Assembly (NCBI GenBank): GCA_001936135.1
Contig: CP012809.1
Span: forward strand, 1,909,501-1,973,500
From: Saccharomycopsis fibuligera x Saccharomycopsis cf. fibuligera
Lineage: Eukaryota; Ascomycota; Saccharomycetes; Ascoideales; Saccharomycopsidaceae
Direction of reading: 5' to 3'
Length of the DNA stretch: 64,000 nt
In this document: one piece after another, positions 40,167 to 49,523 of the stretch
Position numbering within the stretch: the first letter of the stretch is position 1
Layout of the letters: every line of letters begins with the position of its first letter
The notes under the pieces: generated by a model
What the model was told of the DNA's origin: nothing
Seen by the model: the letters and a program-made list of their open reading frames with translations, nothing else
Databases searched by the model: none
Translations under genes and position numbers: made by a program

Positions 40167-41399
40167 CTAAAGCTTTGACGAGATAGCCTCGTGAGTTGGC
40201 AAAGCCCTCTTAGCATCCTTATTGCCAATCACACAAAACGCTTCTTGACTTACTAAAGCCACTAATTCGCCGTAGCAGTTATGTATTGCCATTTTAAGCA
40301 ACACTCTACCCTTTTGCATCTTGACTATTTGGCATTTGGCAAAATGCCAATCATGCACTGTGGTTTGGTGCTTTGATTCCTGGAAGTAGATCGAGTGATC
40401 CAAGCTGATCTTGAAGGCTTCGGCGCCATATTCGTAGCCGAGTAACAATGGGGCACTGATGATGAAATTGTGATCGGAGATATAGGACATTGCAAGCTGG
40501 TACAAGTATGGGACATCAGCTTTGCCACTATTACTACTACTAGTACCATCAACAATCGAATACTCCGCCGATGGTTGCTTCACTCTAACCCAGAAGCAGA
40601 TACTTCTGTTTGAAATTGTATCATTACTTAGCTTTTCCACCCCATTGGCATCTTTCTCATTCTCGAAGATGTAATTTCCTGGCTTGAAATTGTGCGGAGA
40701 TAAAATATCAAGAGCATTGATCTGTTGAAAATACTTATCTTGATCAGGCACATAGCACAAGTCGCCATTGCTATCACGTACACTTTTTGCTTGCAAATCA
40801 AACTTGTTGCCGAATTTGGCAAACGGATTGTCGATGGGGCTGCCATTGCTGCTGCTAATATTTGGGATAGGGCTAGGAAAGATCATTGGCTGCGGACCTA
40901 CTTCCTCGGGCTTGTTGGTGTGTTTCCACATAAATGTGTAAACTCCAGTGAAAACCAAATTATGCTGATTTGAGTTCTTGCCACTTCGACTCATACTATT
41001 TTTGTTGCTTTTATTTTTGTTAATGCTTTGATATGCTCGCACTTGACGATGCTTGCAATTCTTGCCATCCCTGAGGATCTCCACTACATACTTTACCTTG
41101 TAAGCGCTCTTTGTTCCAGCAATGAAGACAGAATTGAAGCCACTGCAATAGTACTCTTCGTATGGAATGGTTTCATAGGCAGCGGCAAGAGCTTGGTATA
41201 CAAGGCATCCACCAAACGAGTTACCATACTTGATGTTGCCCGTCATGACATGAAGCATGCGCTTGTTTTGGTAAATGTACTGGTACTGATCATGGCTGAT
41301 GGCCTCGAGCTCCATGTCGTGCTGAAGTTTGGATATTTGGTGACATGACAGTTGTCGTGATTGAGATTGTGGTTGTGGTTGTATTTCTTTTATGGGCAT
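40167..41399 (-). CDS. TES1: Acyl-CoA thioesterase with peroxisomal SKL tail (TES1 type)
   Basis: 410 residues from ATG 41399. The first hotdog domain is GNIKYGNSFGGCLVYQALAAA, followed by YYCSGFNSVFIAGTKSAYKV. The second has YLYQLAMSYISDHNFIISAPL, LDHSIYFQESK and HDWHFAKCQIVKMQKGRVLL. This double-hotdog layout is that of the TesB/ACOT8 family. The last three residues are SKL, a classic peroxisomal targeting signal type 1. It would hydrolyse acyl-CoAs in peroxisomes during beta-oxidation. A low-complexity loop (NKNKSNKNSMSRSGKNSN) sits in the first domain. In yeast Tes1 the PTS1 is different (AKF), so the strong SKL is notable but ordinary for peroxisomal enzymes. Confidence 0.85.
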   Translation of the reverse strand: MPIKEIQPQPQSQSRQLSCHQISKLQHDMELEAISHDQYQYIYQNKRMLHVMTGNIKYGNSFGGCLVYQALAAAYETIPYEEYYCSGFNSVFIAGTKSAYKVKYVVEILRDGKNCKHRQVRAYQSINKNKSNKNSMSRSGKNSNQHNLVFTGVYTFMWKHTNKPEEVGPQPMIFPSPIPNISSSNGSPIDNPFAKFGNKFDLQAKSVRDSNGDLCYVPDQDKYFQQINALDILSPHNFKPGNYIFENEKDANGVEKLSNDTISNRSICFWVRVKQPSAEYSIVDGTSSSNSGKADVPYLYQLAMSYISDHNFIISAPLLLGYEYGAEAFKISLDHSIYFQESKHQTTVHDWHFAKCQIVKMQKGRVLLKMAIHNCYGELVALVSQEAFCVIGNKDAKRALPTHEAISSKL

Positions 41400-41840
41400 A
41401 GTGATATTTTGCAGTTTTTTTTTTCTTTTGGTAAAATTGGCTTATAAAATTGTCTTTCAACTTGCTTGTAATTTGATTTTGATATTGCGTTTGATCCACT
41501 ACCGTATATTAGCGGATGACAGCTTAAGCGAGAACGCGGGGGGCGGCACGCACGATGGATGGTAAAGAAAGGTATAAGAAGACAACTAGTAGCTGATAGA
41601 ACAAGAGACAGCAAAACACTACGAAAATTTTAAAGGGGAAAAGAAAAGAAGAAACAGAAATCAGAAAAGATAGATATTTATATATTTTGAGTTTTAGGAC
41701 TTCATCTAATGGACTCATTGACGCTGGTGGTGGTGCTGCAAATGGCCATTGCAAGCATTACGTGTAAACGTACTATACAATGTAGTGCTTGCCGATTGTG
41801 GCAAATGCTGCCGACTTATAAAAGCTGGATTGTTACCAAC

Positions 41841-41930
41841 TAATTAGTTAGTTTATTTTTTAGTTGGTTTATTTTTTAGTTGGTTTATTTTTTAGTTAAT
41901 TTTTTAGTTGATTTATTTTTTAGTTAGTTA
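41841..41930. repeat. Tandem array of a 16-17-bp unit
   Basis: Units of GGTTTATTTTTTAGTT with variants recur about five times, the last partly degenerate. It lies 440 bp upstream of the thioesterase start. Confidence 0.8.
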
Positions 41931-42403
41931 CGTTTTTGGCCGAACCAGGTTACTGAGGTCACTTCGAGAGCAACCGTACAAAATTTAAGGTACAATCCAT
42001 GCTAATCCATGCTATGGGCGCTAAGTCTGGTATTATCGTTTGTGTTCCTCGTAAATATAGTGACATTACAGCGCTGTAGCACCGCGATAAATCTGTTTGT
42101 AAAGGAATGATGCCAAGGGTGATGAGATGTATGTAAAAGCTCTTCGATCTACCGTCTCAGTTCATGAGACGCTTTGTCCATATATCTACTGGTTCTGCAA
42201 TATAGTACAACACAAAATGACTTCCAAACGGCACGAGTCGTCTTATCAAGAATCTATAAGGATTATCGCAGGTTCAATATACGAGACGATTATTTGATTT
42301 TCATATATCGGAAATCCGTCATAAAAAACTCTGTGTGTATATGCGGGTACCGAATATCTAAAAATCGAGATTCAAATTATCAATTAGTTAATGGCAAAAC
42401 CCC

Positions 42404-42721
42404 ATGCATGTAATCAATTATCACCATAGTCTAACTAGGACTATTGTTTTAAAGGAAGAAGCATATTACGTCAGCAGTACATTAAGCGCTTTTTTAAAAT
42501 TTACGAACCATGAAAATGAAAATCTTCTTATACGTATCTCCTGCATGCATGCAGAAAGACTTGCAAAAGTTCCCATTTCGGTAATTCTGACAGCTGTTGT
42601 TGACCATGTGAAATTTAATATTCAATACATTGTAGAAGACCTAAACAATAATATATTAACAATCCTTGAAGAAAGCAGCCCAAAGCGTAAAGAAAATTTC
42701 AATAATAAACAAAATTTATGA
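42404..42721 (+). CDS. Possible small protein, 105 aa, unrecognised
   Basis: An ATG-started frame with balanced composition, including SSTLSAFLKFTNHENENLL and IISC-like middle parts such as HAERLAKVPISVILTAVVDH. No known motif, no membrane segment and no clear promoter. It could be real, a relic or chance. Confidence 0.22.
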   Translation: MHVINYHHSLTRTIVLKEEAYYVSSTLSAFLKFTNHENENLLIRISCMHAERLAKVPISVILTAVVDHVKFNIQYIVEDLNNNILTILEESSPKRKENFNNKQNL

Positions 42722-43331
42722 AGAGACCCCTAAACCAACGCTCTTCCTGTCCTTAACAAACGAAAAGCAAGATGAACAGTATAGGCAAGATAACAAGAAG
42801 AAATAAAAGCAGTAGTTCAAAATGAAAGAAAAAAGTACAGTTCTAAAAATGTGCTTCAAATAGGACAGCATAACCATGCAAAATAATCCGTCGTGTCTCA
42901 TGTCAACTAAGTGTTCGAACCAAAAAACAAAAAGAACAAAAAAGAAAAGGAGTGGTAAGAAAGAAGAAAAATTAGGCAAATATAAAAATGAAAGCAATTA
43001 GAAAAAAACGGTGAAGATAAAAAACAATAACATAGTAGTAATAACAAGAAGAAAGGCAGAAAAAAGCATAATGCAACAAATATAGTAAAAACAGCTGTTG
43101 TGAAAGGGATTGAAAGAAAATATGAGAAACGTGAGAAACAGAAGGAAAAACACACACAAAAGAGAAAAAAAAAGCATCCGAAATTATATAAAAAAAAAAA
43201 TGACAATAACAATAAACATTTGATGGAAATCACAACAAGAAATAAAAGTTTAAAGTGAAAAAAAAATCAAAGTGCAAAAAAAAAAAAAAAAAAAAAGAAA
43301 TAAAACCACGAACAATAGCCCCGCAATTCGT

Positions 43332-45851
43332 TCACCAAATAATTGAGGTGATAAGGTCCTTATGACTGTCTTCCCGATCTTTCAAACGATCCTCGTCCTC
43401 AGTCTCAATCCCGTTAATCATTTTGGCCGAGTCACTAACCGAATTTGAATGATACTGGTGTAGCAAATCATGATTTTGGCTACTCTCATTGTTATCATTT
43501 CCAACAATATTGTTGTTTTCATGATTAGTTTTTTGAAATGATTGATTAGGAGATTCATGCGAGTCCAACATATTCAGCAACTGGGGATTCACAGGTATAT
43601 TAACAGGATCAAGCTCTTTCTTACTATTACCAGTAATATCGACAGAACTATTAGTTGGAACTGCATTAATTCCATTGACCTCTATACCGTCTACGCCATT
43701 AACTTCAGCAGCCTCCGCTTCAGCAGTAGACAACGCAACAGCAGTAGCAGCGGCAGCAGCGACAGCCGTTTCGCTTTCAATCACCGCACGCGCAGCAGTA
43801 GCAATTGCTTCAGCTTCAGCTAACTCAGCGGCTTCTTTTCCAGACAAATCAATATCAATAACCATTTTGTGATCATAATCTTCCTCACCTGCTGTTGTGG
43901 TTGCTGCTGTTGCCGATGCCTCTTGCAGTAAAATATTATTTTTTATCTTTTTTAGCCTTCTAAAATGGCGCTCATTGCGTAAGTTGAGATTGTTTGGTGC
44001 AATTGTGTGATTGCCAGAAACATTTACTTTCAAGTTACGAATCTCTTCAATGGCTTTAAGATTGTCAACGTCCATTTCCGGACTGCTTGATATAGGATCT
44101 TCCTCCATTTGGTTAATGCCATCACCAACATCAGTGTCAATGGTAGCAACAAGTTCTGCTTCTGAGCTGATGGTGCCACCCACTTCTTCCTTTCCTTCTT
44201 GCAAATTGTGTCTAGATCCTATATCGTTTATGCTGCTTTCATTGTCATCTCCTGCTCTATCATTGTCACTTGCATCATTTGCATCACTCACATCGCTAGT
44301 AGGGTTGGATTGCTTATTGTATGTGCTGATGGGATGCAAGTCGGTAAGCACATCCTCGATTACAGACTGAGGTAAATCGTTATTGATATTGTCGTTGTCG
44401 TTGTAGATCTGCCTGGCTTCTTCTCTAGCCTGCCTTATTTTGTCGCGTAGAGCTTCTCTGGAATCAATAACATTGGCTTTTGGCCTTCCACGTCCCACTC
44501 CCTTTAATTTCTTTTTTGCTTTACCTTTCTTATTTGGGATTCCTTTCTTTCTGCCTCGCGTTTCTAACATACCGTTGCTTCGTCTTCGGCGTTTGGAGTA
44601 TGCTTGTGGTATAATGTCATCCTCCTCCTCCTCAACAGCGTCCGTTTCCTTGAATTCCTCGTCGTCATCCCCTTTAATGTTTCTTGCAGCACTTCCAACT
44701 GACTTCGAAGTTAACTCAAAGTCCGCATCACTATCATCGATTATCGTCTTGCTATCTTCACTCGCGCCCTTGTCATAATATACATCTACTTCTTCAATGT
44801 GAAGTGTTTGTGACGACCGAAAAGTGTCCCACGTCATTGTCGGTTGGCGAGTAATTTTTCTTCGAAGTTTGTGGCGTCTATCTTGAATGATCTCCTTTCT
44901 TTCAACTATTTTTTCTTCCACGAACTCGATATCACTATCATCATCATCATCAGCAGCAGCAGCATTATTATCGGGACTGATATTGATAGAATTGGAAATA
45001 CCGAGCTGCTGATCTATTTTCAGCTCAACCCTTGGACTTACATTGGATTGCAGTTTTGATTCGACCAAAATTCCAATAGCTTGAGGAATATGAAGCTTTC
45101 CAGCTATGTTAACTACCTTTTTGTTTTCGTTTTTGTTTGCAATGCTGCAACCTTTGCCTCCACTGTTGTTATCGCTTGGCGAACTACCGATATTGGTGTT
45201 TGAGGCGTTTCTGTGTATGTCATTGCGCTTGCTGAGATTCTTAGTTCCTTCAATTGCGTCCTTATTTATACTTTGACTTGCTTCGTGGTTATTGTTGTCA
45301 TCACTGTATGTATTGATCTTGCCGTTGATATCGGCACCAGCTCTAGCACTGGAACCTGTATTGTCCGCATCTCGCCTAGCATACGTCACCTGCCCTTCCT
45401 TGATAATGATCTCATCCAACATGTGGGGGAAATGCCTCTGAATATATTTATCAACGCCTGGGTTTTCTTTGGCAATTTGATACGCGGCAAATAAGCTCTT
45501 AAGGAGCTTCTGACGTTCAAGACGTCTGTTATATCTAAAGTCCTGGAGTTCATTTAGTAGCCGCTTCGACTGCAGCTGCAGCTGCTTTGGCAGTATTAGT
45601 TCACGATCTTTTTTGTGTGTTCTTAAATATCGAGTGCACATAGTTGAATTCAATTCTTTCACCAAATGAGGCTTCACCCATGAGTATGTCGGCTCGTTAA
45701 TAAAAATCACCGGGACGCTTGTGCCCAGCGGCTTGCATTCGAGAAAGTCCTTTGGGAGCTTGCCTGTGCTAACTATGTAGGACGGCCACGGTGGATAGCC
45801 GGGAACCGCAGCTAATACCAAGGCTCCGTCGCGGATTTCATCTATTCTCAT
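43332..45851 (-). CDS. PWWP domain protein with AT-hook-like motif
   Basis: 839 residues from ATG 45851. The N-terminus is a PWWP domain (residues about 5-95): RDGALVLAAVPGYPPWPSYI, then VPVIFINEPTYSWVKPHLV. A basic helical segment follows (RLLNELQDFRYNRRLERQKL and FAAYQIAKENPGVDKYIQRH). The middle is acidic and rich in N, D and S. A basic patch has a bipartite-like KRRRRSNG, RGRKKGIPNKKGKAKKKLKG and GRGRPKA, an AT-hook-like element (about residues 430-465). Next is an Ala/Glu-rich stretch. PWWP domains bind methylated H3K36 and DNA, so this is probably a nuclear chromatin factor, perhaps Ioc4-like or Pdp-like, but I cannot name it. Confidence 0.82.
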   Translation of the reverse strand: MRIDEIRDGALVLAAVPGYPPWPSYIVSTGKLPKDFLECKPLGTSVPVIFINEPTYSWVKPHLVKELNSTMCTRYLRTHKKDRELILPKQLQLQSKRLLNELQDFRYNRRLERQKLLKSLFAAYQIAKENPGVDKYIQRHFPHMLDEIIIKEGQVTYARRDADNTGSSARAGADINGKINTYSDDNNNHEASQSINKDAIEGTKNLSKRNDIHRNASNTNIGSSPSDNNSGGKGCSIANKNENKKVVNIAGKLHIPQAIGILVESKLQSNVSPRVELKIDQQLGISNSINISPDNNAAAADDDDDSDIEFVEEKIVERKEIIQDRRHKLRRKITRQPTMTWDTFRSSQTLHIEEVDVYYDKGASEDSKTIIDDSDADFELTSKSVGSAARNIKGDDDEEFKETDAVEEEEDDIIPQAYSKRRRRSNGMLETRGRKKGIPNKKGKAKKKLKGVGRGRPKANVIDSREALRDKIRQAREEARQIYNDNDNINNDLPQSVIEDVLTDLHPISTYNKQSNPTSDVSDANDASDNDRAGDDNESSINDIGSRHNLQEGKEEVGGTISSEAELVATIDTDVGDGINQMEEDPISSSPEMDVDNLKAIEEIRNLKVNVSGNHTIAPNNLNLRNERHFRRLKKIKNNILLQEASATAATTTAGEEDYDHKMVIDIDLSGKEAAELAEAEAIATAARAVIESETAVAAAAATAVALSTAEAEAAEVNGVDGIEVNGINAVPTNSSVDITGNSKKELDPVNIPVNPQLLNMLDSHESPNQSFQKTNHENNNIVGNDNNESSQNHDLLHQYHSNSVSDSAKMINGIETEDEDRLKDREDSHKDLITSIIW

Positions 45852-46975
45852 GCCTTGTATTGATGCTTGAAATCATTCACTATGCTGTTTATTATGGTGT
45901 TTGTCGTCAATTACTTTTGGATGTTTGAATTGTCTTTATTTTTATTTTTCTTTCATTTACTTTTTCAAGTGATTAATCTCCGTTTTCCTTTTTTCCTTAC
46001 GCGATTATGCTCTTTGCGGGTCTCTAAACACTCTAAACTTCTGTATTTGATAGATTTGTGCGCCTGCGTTGCTAGCTAGGACACTATTTGAGAAAGGACT
46101 TGTCTTTGAAGTTCTAAAATGGTGGCTGATAGTGTATGTTTTGAGCACCATTCACTATTTTTTTTTCCAGTGCTTTTTGCTTGACCACCATCGTGCTTAG
46201 TTTTTTCCCTGATGAGTTCCGCTGATTTTCACATAATCGAGGCCAGATCACGTGATGCATATTATATATAAACGCAAGGATGCGGTTGACTTCTGGATTG
46301 TGGAGACTAAGGCATGTTGTTGTTTCACTGAATATTTTAATAGCAGTGTTCGCTATATTTACGATGACGCGGGTACCGAAAACCACAATATAGCCATACG
46401 CTGCGACATGTTCTTGGACTAATTGCAAGATATTGCTTTATTGAGAGGCTTTAATATTTAATTAGCTGTTTGCACTAATCTGTTTTGGCGTTTGTTTGAC
46501 ATGCCCTCAAAATTCTTAATCACGGCTTCTCACTAGGGATTACCTATCTAGAAAACAACATTAGTACTACTCAATGAGTCAAAAATTGAGAATAAAAGTC
46601 GTGAACATACATATATATGGACGCATTGAGCTACTCGAAATCTCTTGCTGATGTTAGTAGCGAAGGTAAGTGAAAGATCAGGTGGATGAAAAAAAAAAAC
46701 AAAAAAAAAAAAAAGAAGAATACACATCAGATTAAATTAGGCACACCAAAACAGAGAAAAGAAAAGAAAAATTAAATAAACAGACATACTAACAAAAGCA
46801 CATAAGAGTATGAACAGCAAAAAGTAACAATTGCAATAGCTAAGAAAGAATTATGATATAGCTGCAGCATAACTTCCACGTTATGATATAATGCTGCATT
46901 CGTAGCTTCAGCACAATTAACCAATAAACTGTTAACTGCTGAGATTTGTCTCTGGCCCATTAAGCCCACTTGTGC
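45852..46975. other. Intergenic region upstream of the PWWP gene
   Basis: 1.1 kb. It contains a TCACGTGA E-box at 46248-46255 and A-rich runs at 46691-46714. A 104-codon frame at 46114-46428 begins with a TTG and has no conserved motif, so I do not count it. Confidence 0.6.
46248..46255. promoter_or_regulatory. Candidate Cbf1/E-box site
   Basis: TCACGTGA, a perfect palindrome and a good Cbf1-type site, about 400 bp upstream of the PWWP gene start. It is followed by a TATA-like ATATTATATATAA. Confidence 0.4.
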
Positions 46976-47702
46976 TCAAACCCCCTCATCTTCGTGACCG
47001 CTTCTAGCTCTATTTTCTTCAGTCTCTGTAGCGTTGTTCATTAGTTGCAAAAACGATGAGTACAAGCTCTTCAACTCGTCCAAGGCATCAAGAAACTCTG
47101 GCCTCAAATTTCTGATCAACGTTCTGAATGAATCTGACTTGACAACATGGATGTAAAGCCTGTTTTCGTTTAAAAAGCGTATAATATCCTCGTGAAACTT
47201 AGTGTTATTATATTCTTCACCATTTCCGTAACTATTGGTAGTAACTAACTTCTGCCGTTTTGATCTACCGTTGCCGCTGCTGGTGTCATCAAGCTCATAA
47301 TAGTCATTAGCCACCAATGCATTACCCAAAGTTAATGCGCTTCTTTTCTTTGAATAGTCAGCGGTGTCATTCAAGTTGGTGGCAAGTAACTCCTTCTTAT
47401 GCTGCTTTTCCAAGTGTTTAGCTAACGTTTTTGGCCCGTTTCTAGAAATATAGATTTTGGAAACAAGACAATAATTACAGTCATAGACTTCTTGCAATAG
47501 TTTTGGATGCTTATTTTCATTGGACATGTTAAGACTTAGTGTTTTTTGTTCATTTCTGGTGTAATGTTGTTTCCAATTTTTAGCAGCACGGGAAATTAGT
47601 AGCAATTCGTTCAAACAGTCGCTTTCAAATATTGATTGTGCAGTATTGTTACCACTGTTGTGACTATTGTCGTTATTATTATTATTATCATTATTATTAT
47701 TG

Positions 47703-47740
<38 letters not shown>

Positions 47741-48829
47741 GTTAGTATTGTTAGTATTATTATTATCATTATTATTATTGTTGTTGTTGTTACTATCATG
47801 ACTATCATGACTATCATGACTATTATTGGTAGAGCCATGCAATGCTTTTGAGTTAGCCGCTGATGGATCATTAGCAAACAAATTGAAAGCAGCTGAAGGG
47901 GATCCGTTATTTCCGCCTTGAGCATTGGCACCATTATTGTTTGCATTTATGTTGGCGCCGGAACCATTTCTTCTATTTGGAGTAAGCAAGCCAATAGCTG
48001 ATGGCGAAGCCGAGTCTGAAACAGTAGAGGCGTTGTGGAAGATAGATGTTGGCTCGTGGCTCAAAAGCTCATTCAAGTGATTTTTCTCCAAATGCTTTAC
48101 AAGAGTGCCGGGACCATTTCGCGAGCAGTACACAAACAGCTTGTCACAATACTTGCACGAGTACGACTCTGATGAAAACTTGGTATTTGGTCGCTCCTGC
48201 TTTAGCTGCTCAGTCATTTGAGCATTTAAGGTGTAATGATTTCTCCATTGCTTCGACGCCAGCTTGATGGCGAACTCCAAATCTGTAGAATTCAAGACCC
48301 CTGGATGATGTTGACCCTGCGGTGGAACAGATCCAGCGCCAGTAACAGCAGCAGAAGTTGAAGATGCTGTTGGTGCTGGCGCTTGAAATTGTTTGATGTG
48401 CAAATTTTGTAAAAGAGACTGATGCGGTGTCTGTTGACCGTTAACGCTATTGACCACATTGCCATTGATGTTATTAGCGCTCATGGATGAAGTTTCTGGA
48501 GTATCGTTTAAAACACTGTCATTTATGATGTCGTTGGCGGCGGCGGCGGCGGCAGCAGCAGCGGCAGCAGCAGCAGCAGCAACGGCCGTACCGTTGGCGT
48601 TAAAGATCTCATTATAGTGACGCTTGAGTAAGTGTTTGCATATTGTTCTAGGACCGTTTCTGGCAAAATAAGTAAACTCATGGTTGCAGAACTTGCAAAT
48701 GTAGGCTTCAACAGAGAAGTTATGGTTTGGTGTTTCTTCCCTGATCTTTTGGGACCTGCCACTGTCGATTTGGACGTAGTCTTTCCAATTCTTGATGGTC
48801 TTTGCTGGTGTTGACGCGGTACTAATCAT
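46976..48829 (-). CDS. Protein with three BED-like zinc fingers and Asn-rich linkers
   Basis: 617 residues from ATG 48829 (MISTASTPAKTIKNWKDYV); the open frame upstream has no ATG. Three copies of one module occur: KxWxxHY/DY helical lead, then CxxC and a HxxxxH. The fingers are CKFCNHEF..RNGPRTICKHLLKRH (about 46-68), CKYCDKLF..RNGPGTLVKHLEKNH (about 225-247) and CNYCLVSK..RNGPKTLAKHLEKQH (about 451-473). CxxC with Hx4H and the RNGPxTL.KH core is BED-finger like. Between them are Ala runs, Asn-rich runs and Gly/Ser stretches. The C-terminus (FHEDIIRFLNENRLYIHVVKS) resembles the end of BED-type transposase-derived factors. Likely a DNA-binding regulator, perhaps derived from a hAT-type transposase; the latter is inference. 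Confidence 0.85.
47676..47800. repeat. ATT repeat encoding an Asn run
   Basis: Long ATT/ATC trinucleotide repeat coding Asn runs (AAT) on the minus strand in the BED gene, interrupted by GTT and ATC units. Confidence 0.88.
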
Positions 48830-48967
48830 GTTGAGGGTGATGGATAGCTGATGTATGCAAAATCGCGACGGTTGAGGATGGATCCACGATGGAAAACGCA
48901 AAAGTAAGGCTATTTCCTGAGGGTTGTGCGTGCGGAAATTTTTTTTGATGGCAACTGGTGCGGTGAT

Positions 48968-48990
48968 GGGGGGGGGGGGGGGGGGGGGGG
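48968..48990 (+). repeat. Homopolymer G23
   Basis: An unbroken run of 23 G on the plus strand, 139 nt upstream of the BED-gene start. On its sense strand this is C23, possibly in the leader. Poly(G) of this length is rare in this otherwise A/T-rich genome, can form a quadruplex, and is unstable in sequencing, so the count may be inexact. Confidence 0.9.
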
Positions 48991-49261
48991 ACGGTGGTGA
49001 TGCGGCGCTTACCAACTGTAAAGCAGACAAGACAGACACAAAAAGCAGCAAGATGTTCAAGCAATAAACGACTTGCAATGAGGCGATGTATACCAACAAC
49101 TATAGCAAAAAAAAACAACAAAAAACAAAAGACTCGTAATGAAGACAAATGCCTGCCAATCTTCACAAAGTAGGGTGTTTGCAGAGTAATATACATTAGA
49201 GCCGGATCCTGTCCGCACCCCAGTAGGCCGTTCTCAGCTTCGCAAGGCGGCCGTCTCCGCC

Positions 49262-49273
49262 ACGGGTACCCGT
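49262..49273. promoter_or_regulatory. 12-bp palindrome ACGGGTACCCGT
   Basis: A perfect palindrome 250 bp upstream of SEC24. Each half (ACGGGT) resembles a Rap1/Reb1-type half site. Confidence 0.4.
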
Positions 49274-49523
49274 CGTGACCGCTGGCGCCAGTACGGGTAA
49301 CGAAAATTGTCGCCGCTCGCTGGTCAGAAAAACACGAAATTAACAACTCATCAGAAGAATCGCAGCAGAATAACAACAAATACAGAGGAAACAGAGGAAA
49401 CAGAGTGAATAAACAAATTATCCATCCTCAAGGGAACCTTACACTCAGATCAAACAGATCACTCCCTCTGTGGCTTCAAATACCGCATTTCCTTATACAT
49501 AACAACACATACAATTCTTCCCA

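Larger units (their letters stand above)
41400..43331. other. Intergenic region with tandem repeats and a possible small frame
   Basis: 1.9 kb. It has a tandem repeat at 41841-41930, an open frame at 42404-42721 listed separately, and purine-rich sequence from about 42960 to 43310 with A22 near 43277. No tRNA pattern was seen. Confidence 0.6.
48830..49523. other. Divergent promoter between the BED gene and SEC24, with a G23 run
   Basis: 694 bp between two divergent starts. It holds a homopolymer of 23 G (48968-48990), a 12-bp palindrome ACGGGTACCCGT (49262-49273) and TACGGGTA nearby (about 49288). GC-rich at about 49200-49320. No gene was seen. Confidence 0.65.

Noticed and set aside
46114-46428. 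A 104-codon frame between the PWWP and BED genes
   Set aside because: It starts with TTG, has no conserved motif, and a candidate E-box and TATA-like sequence lie inside it.
48830-49099. N-terminal extension of the BED protein through the G23 run with a Pro run
   Set aside because: No ATG exists in the extension; the first in-frame ATG is 48829 and the fingers start soon after.
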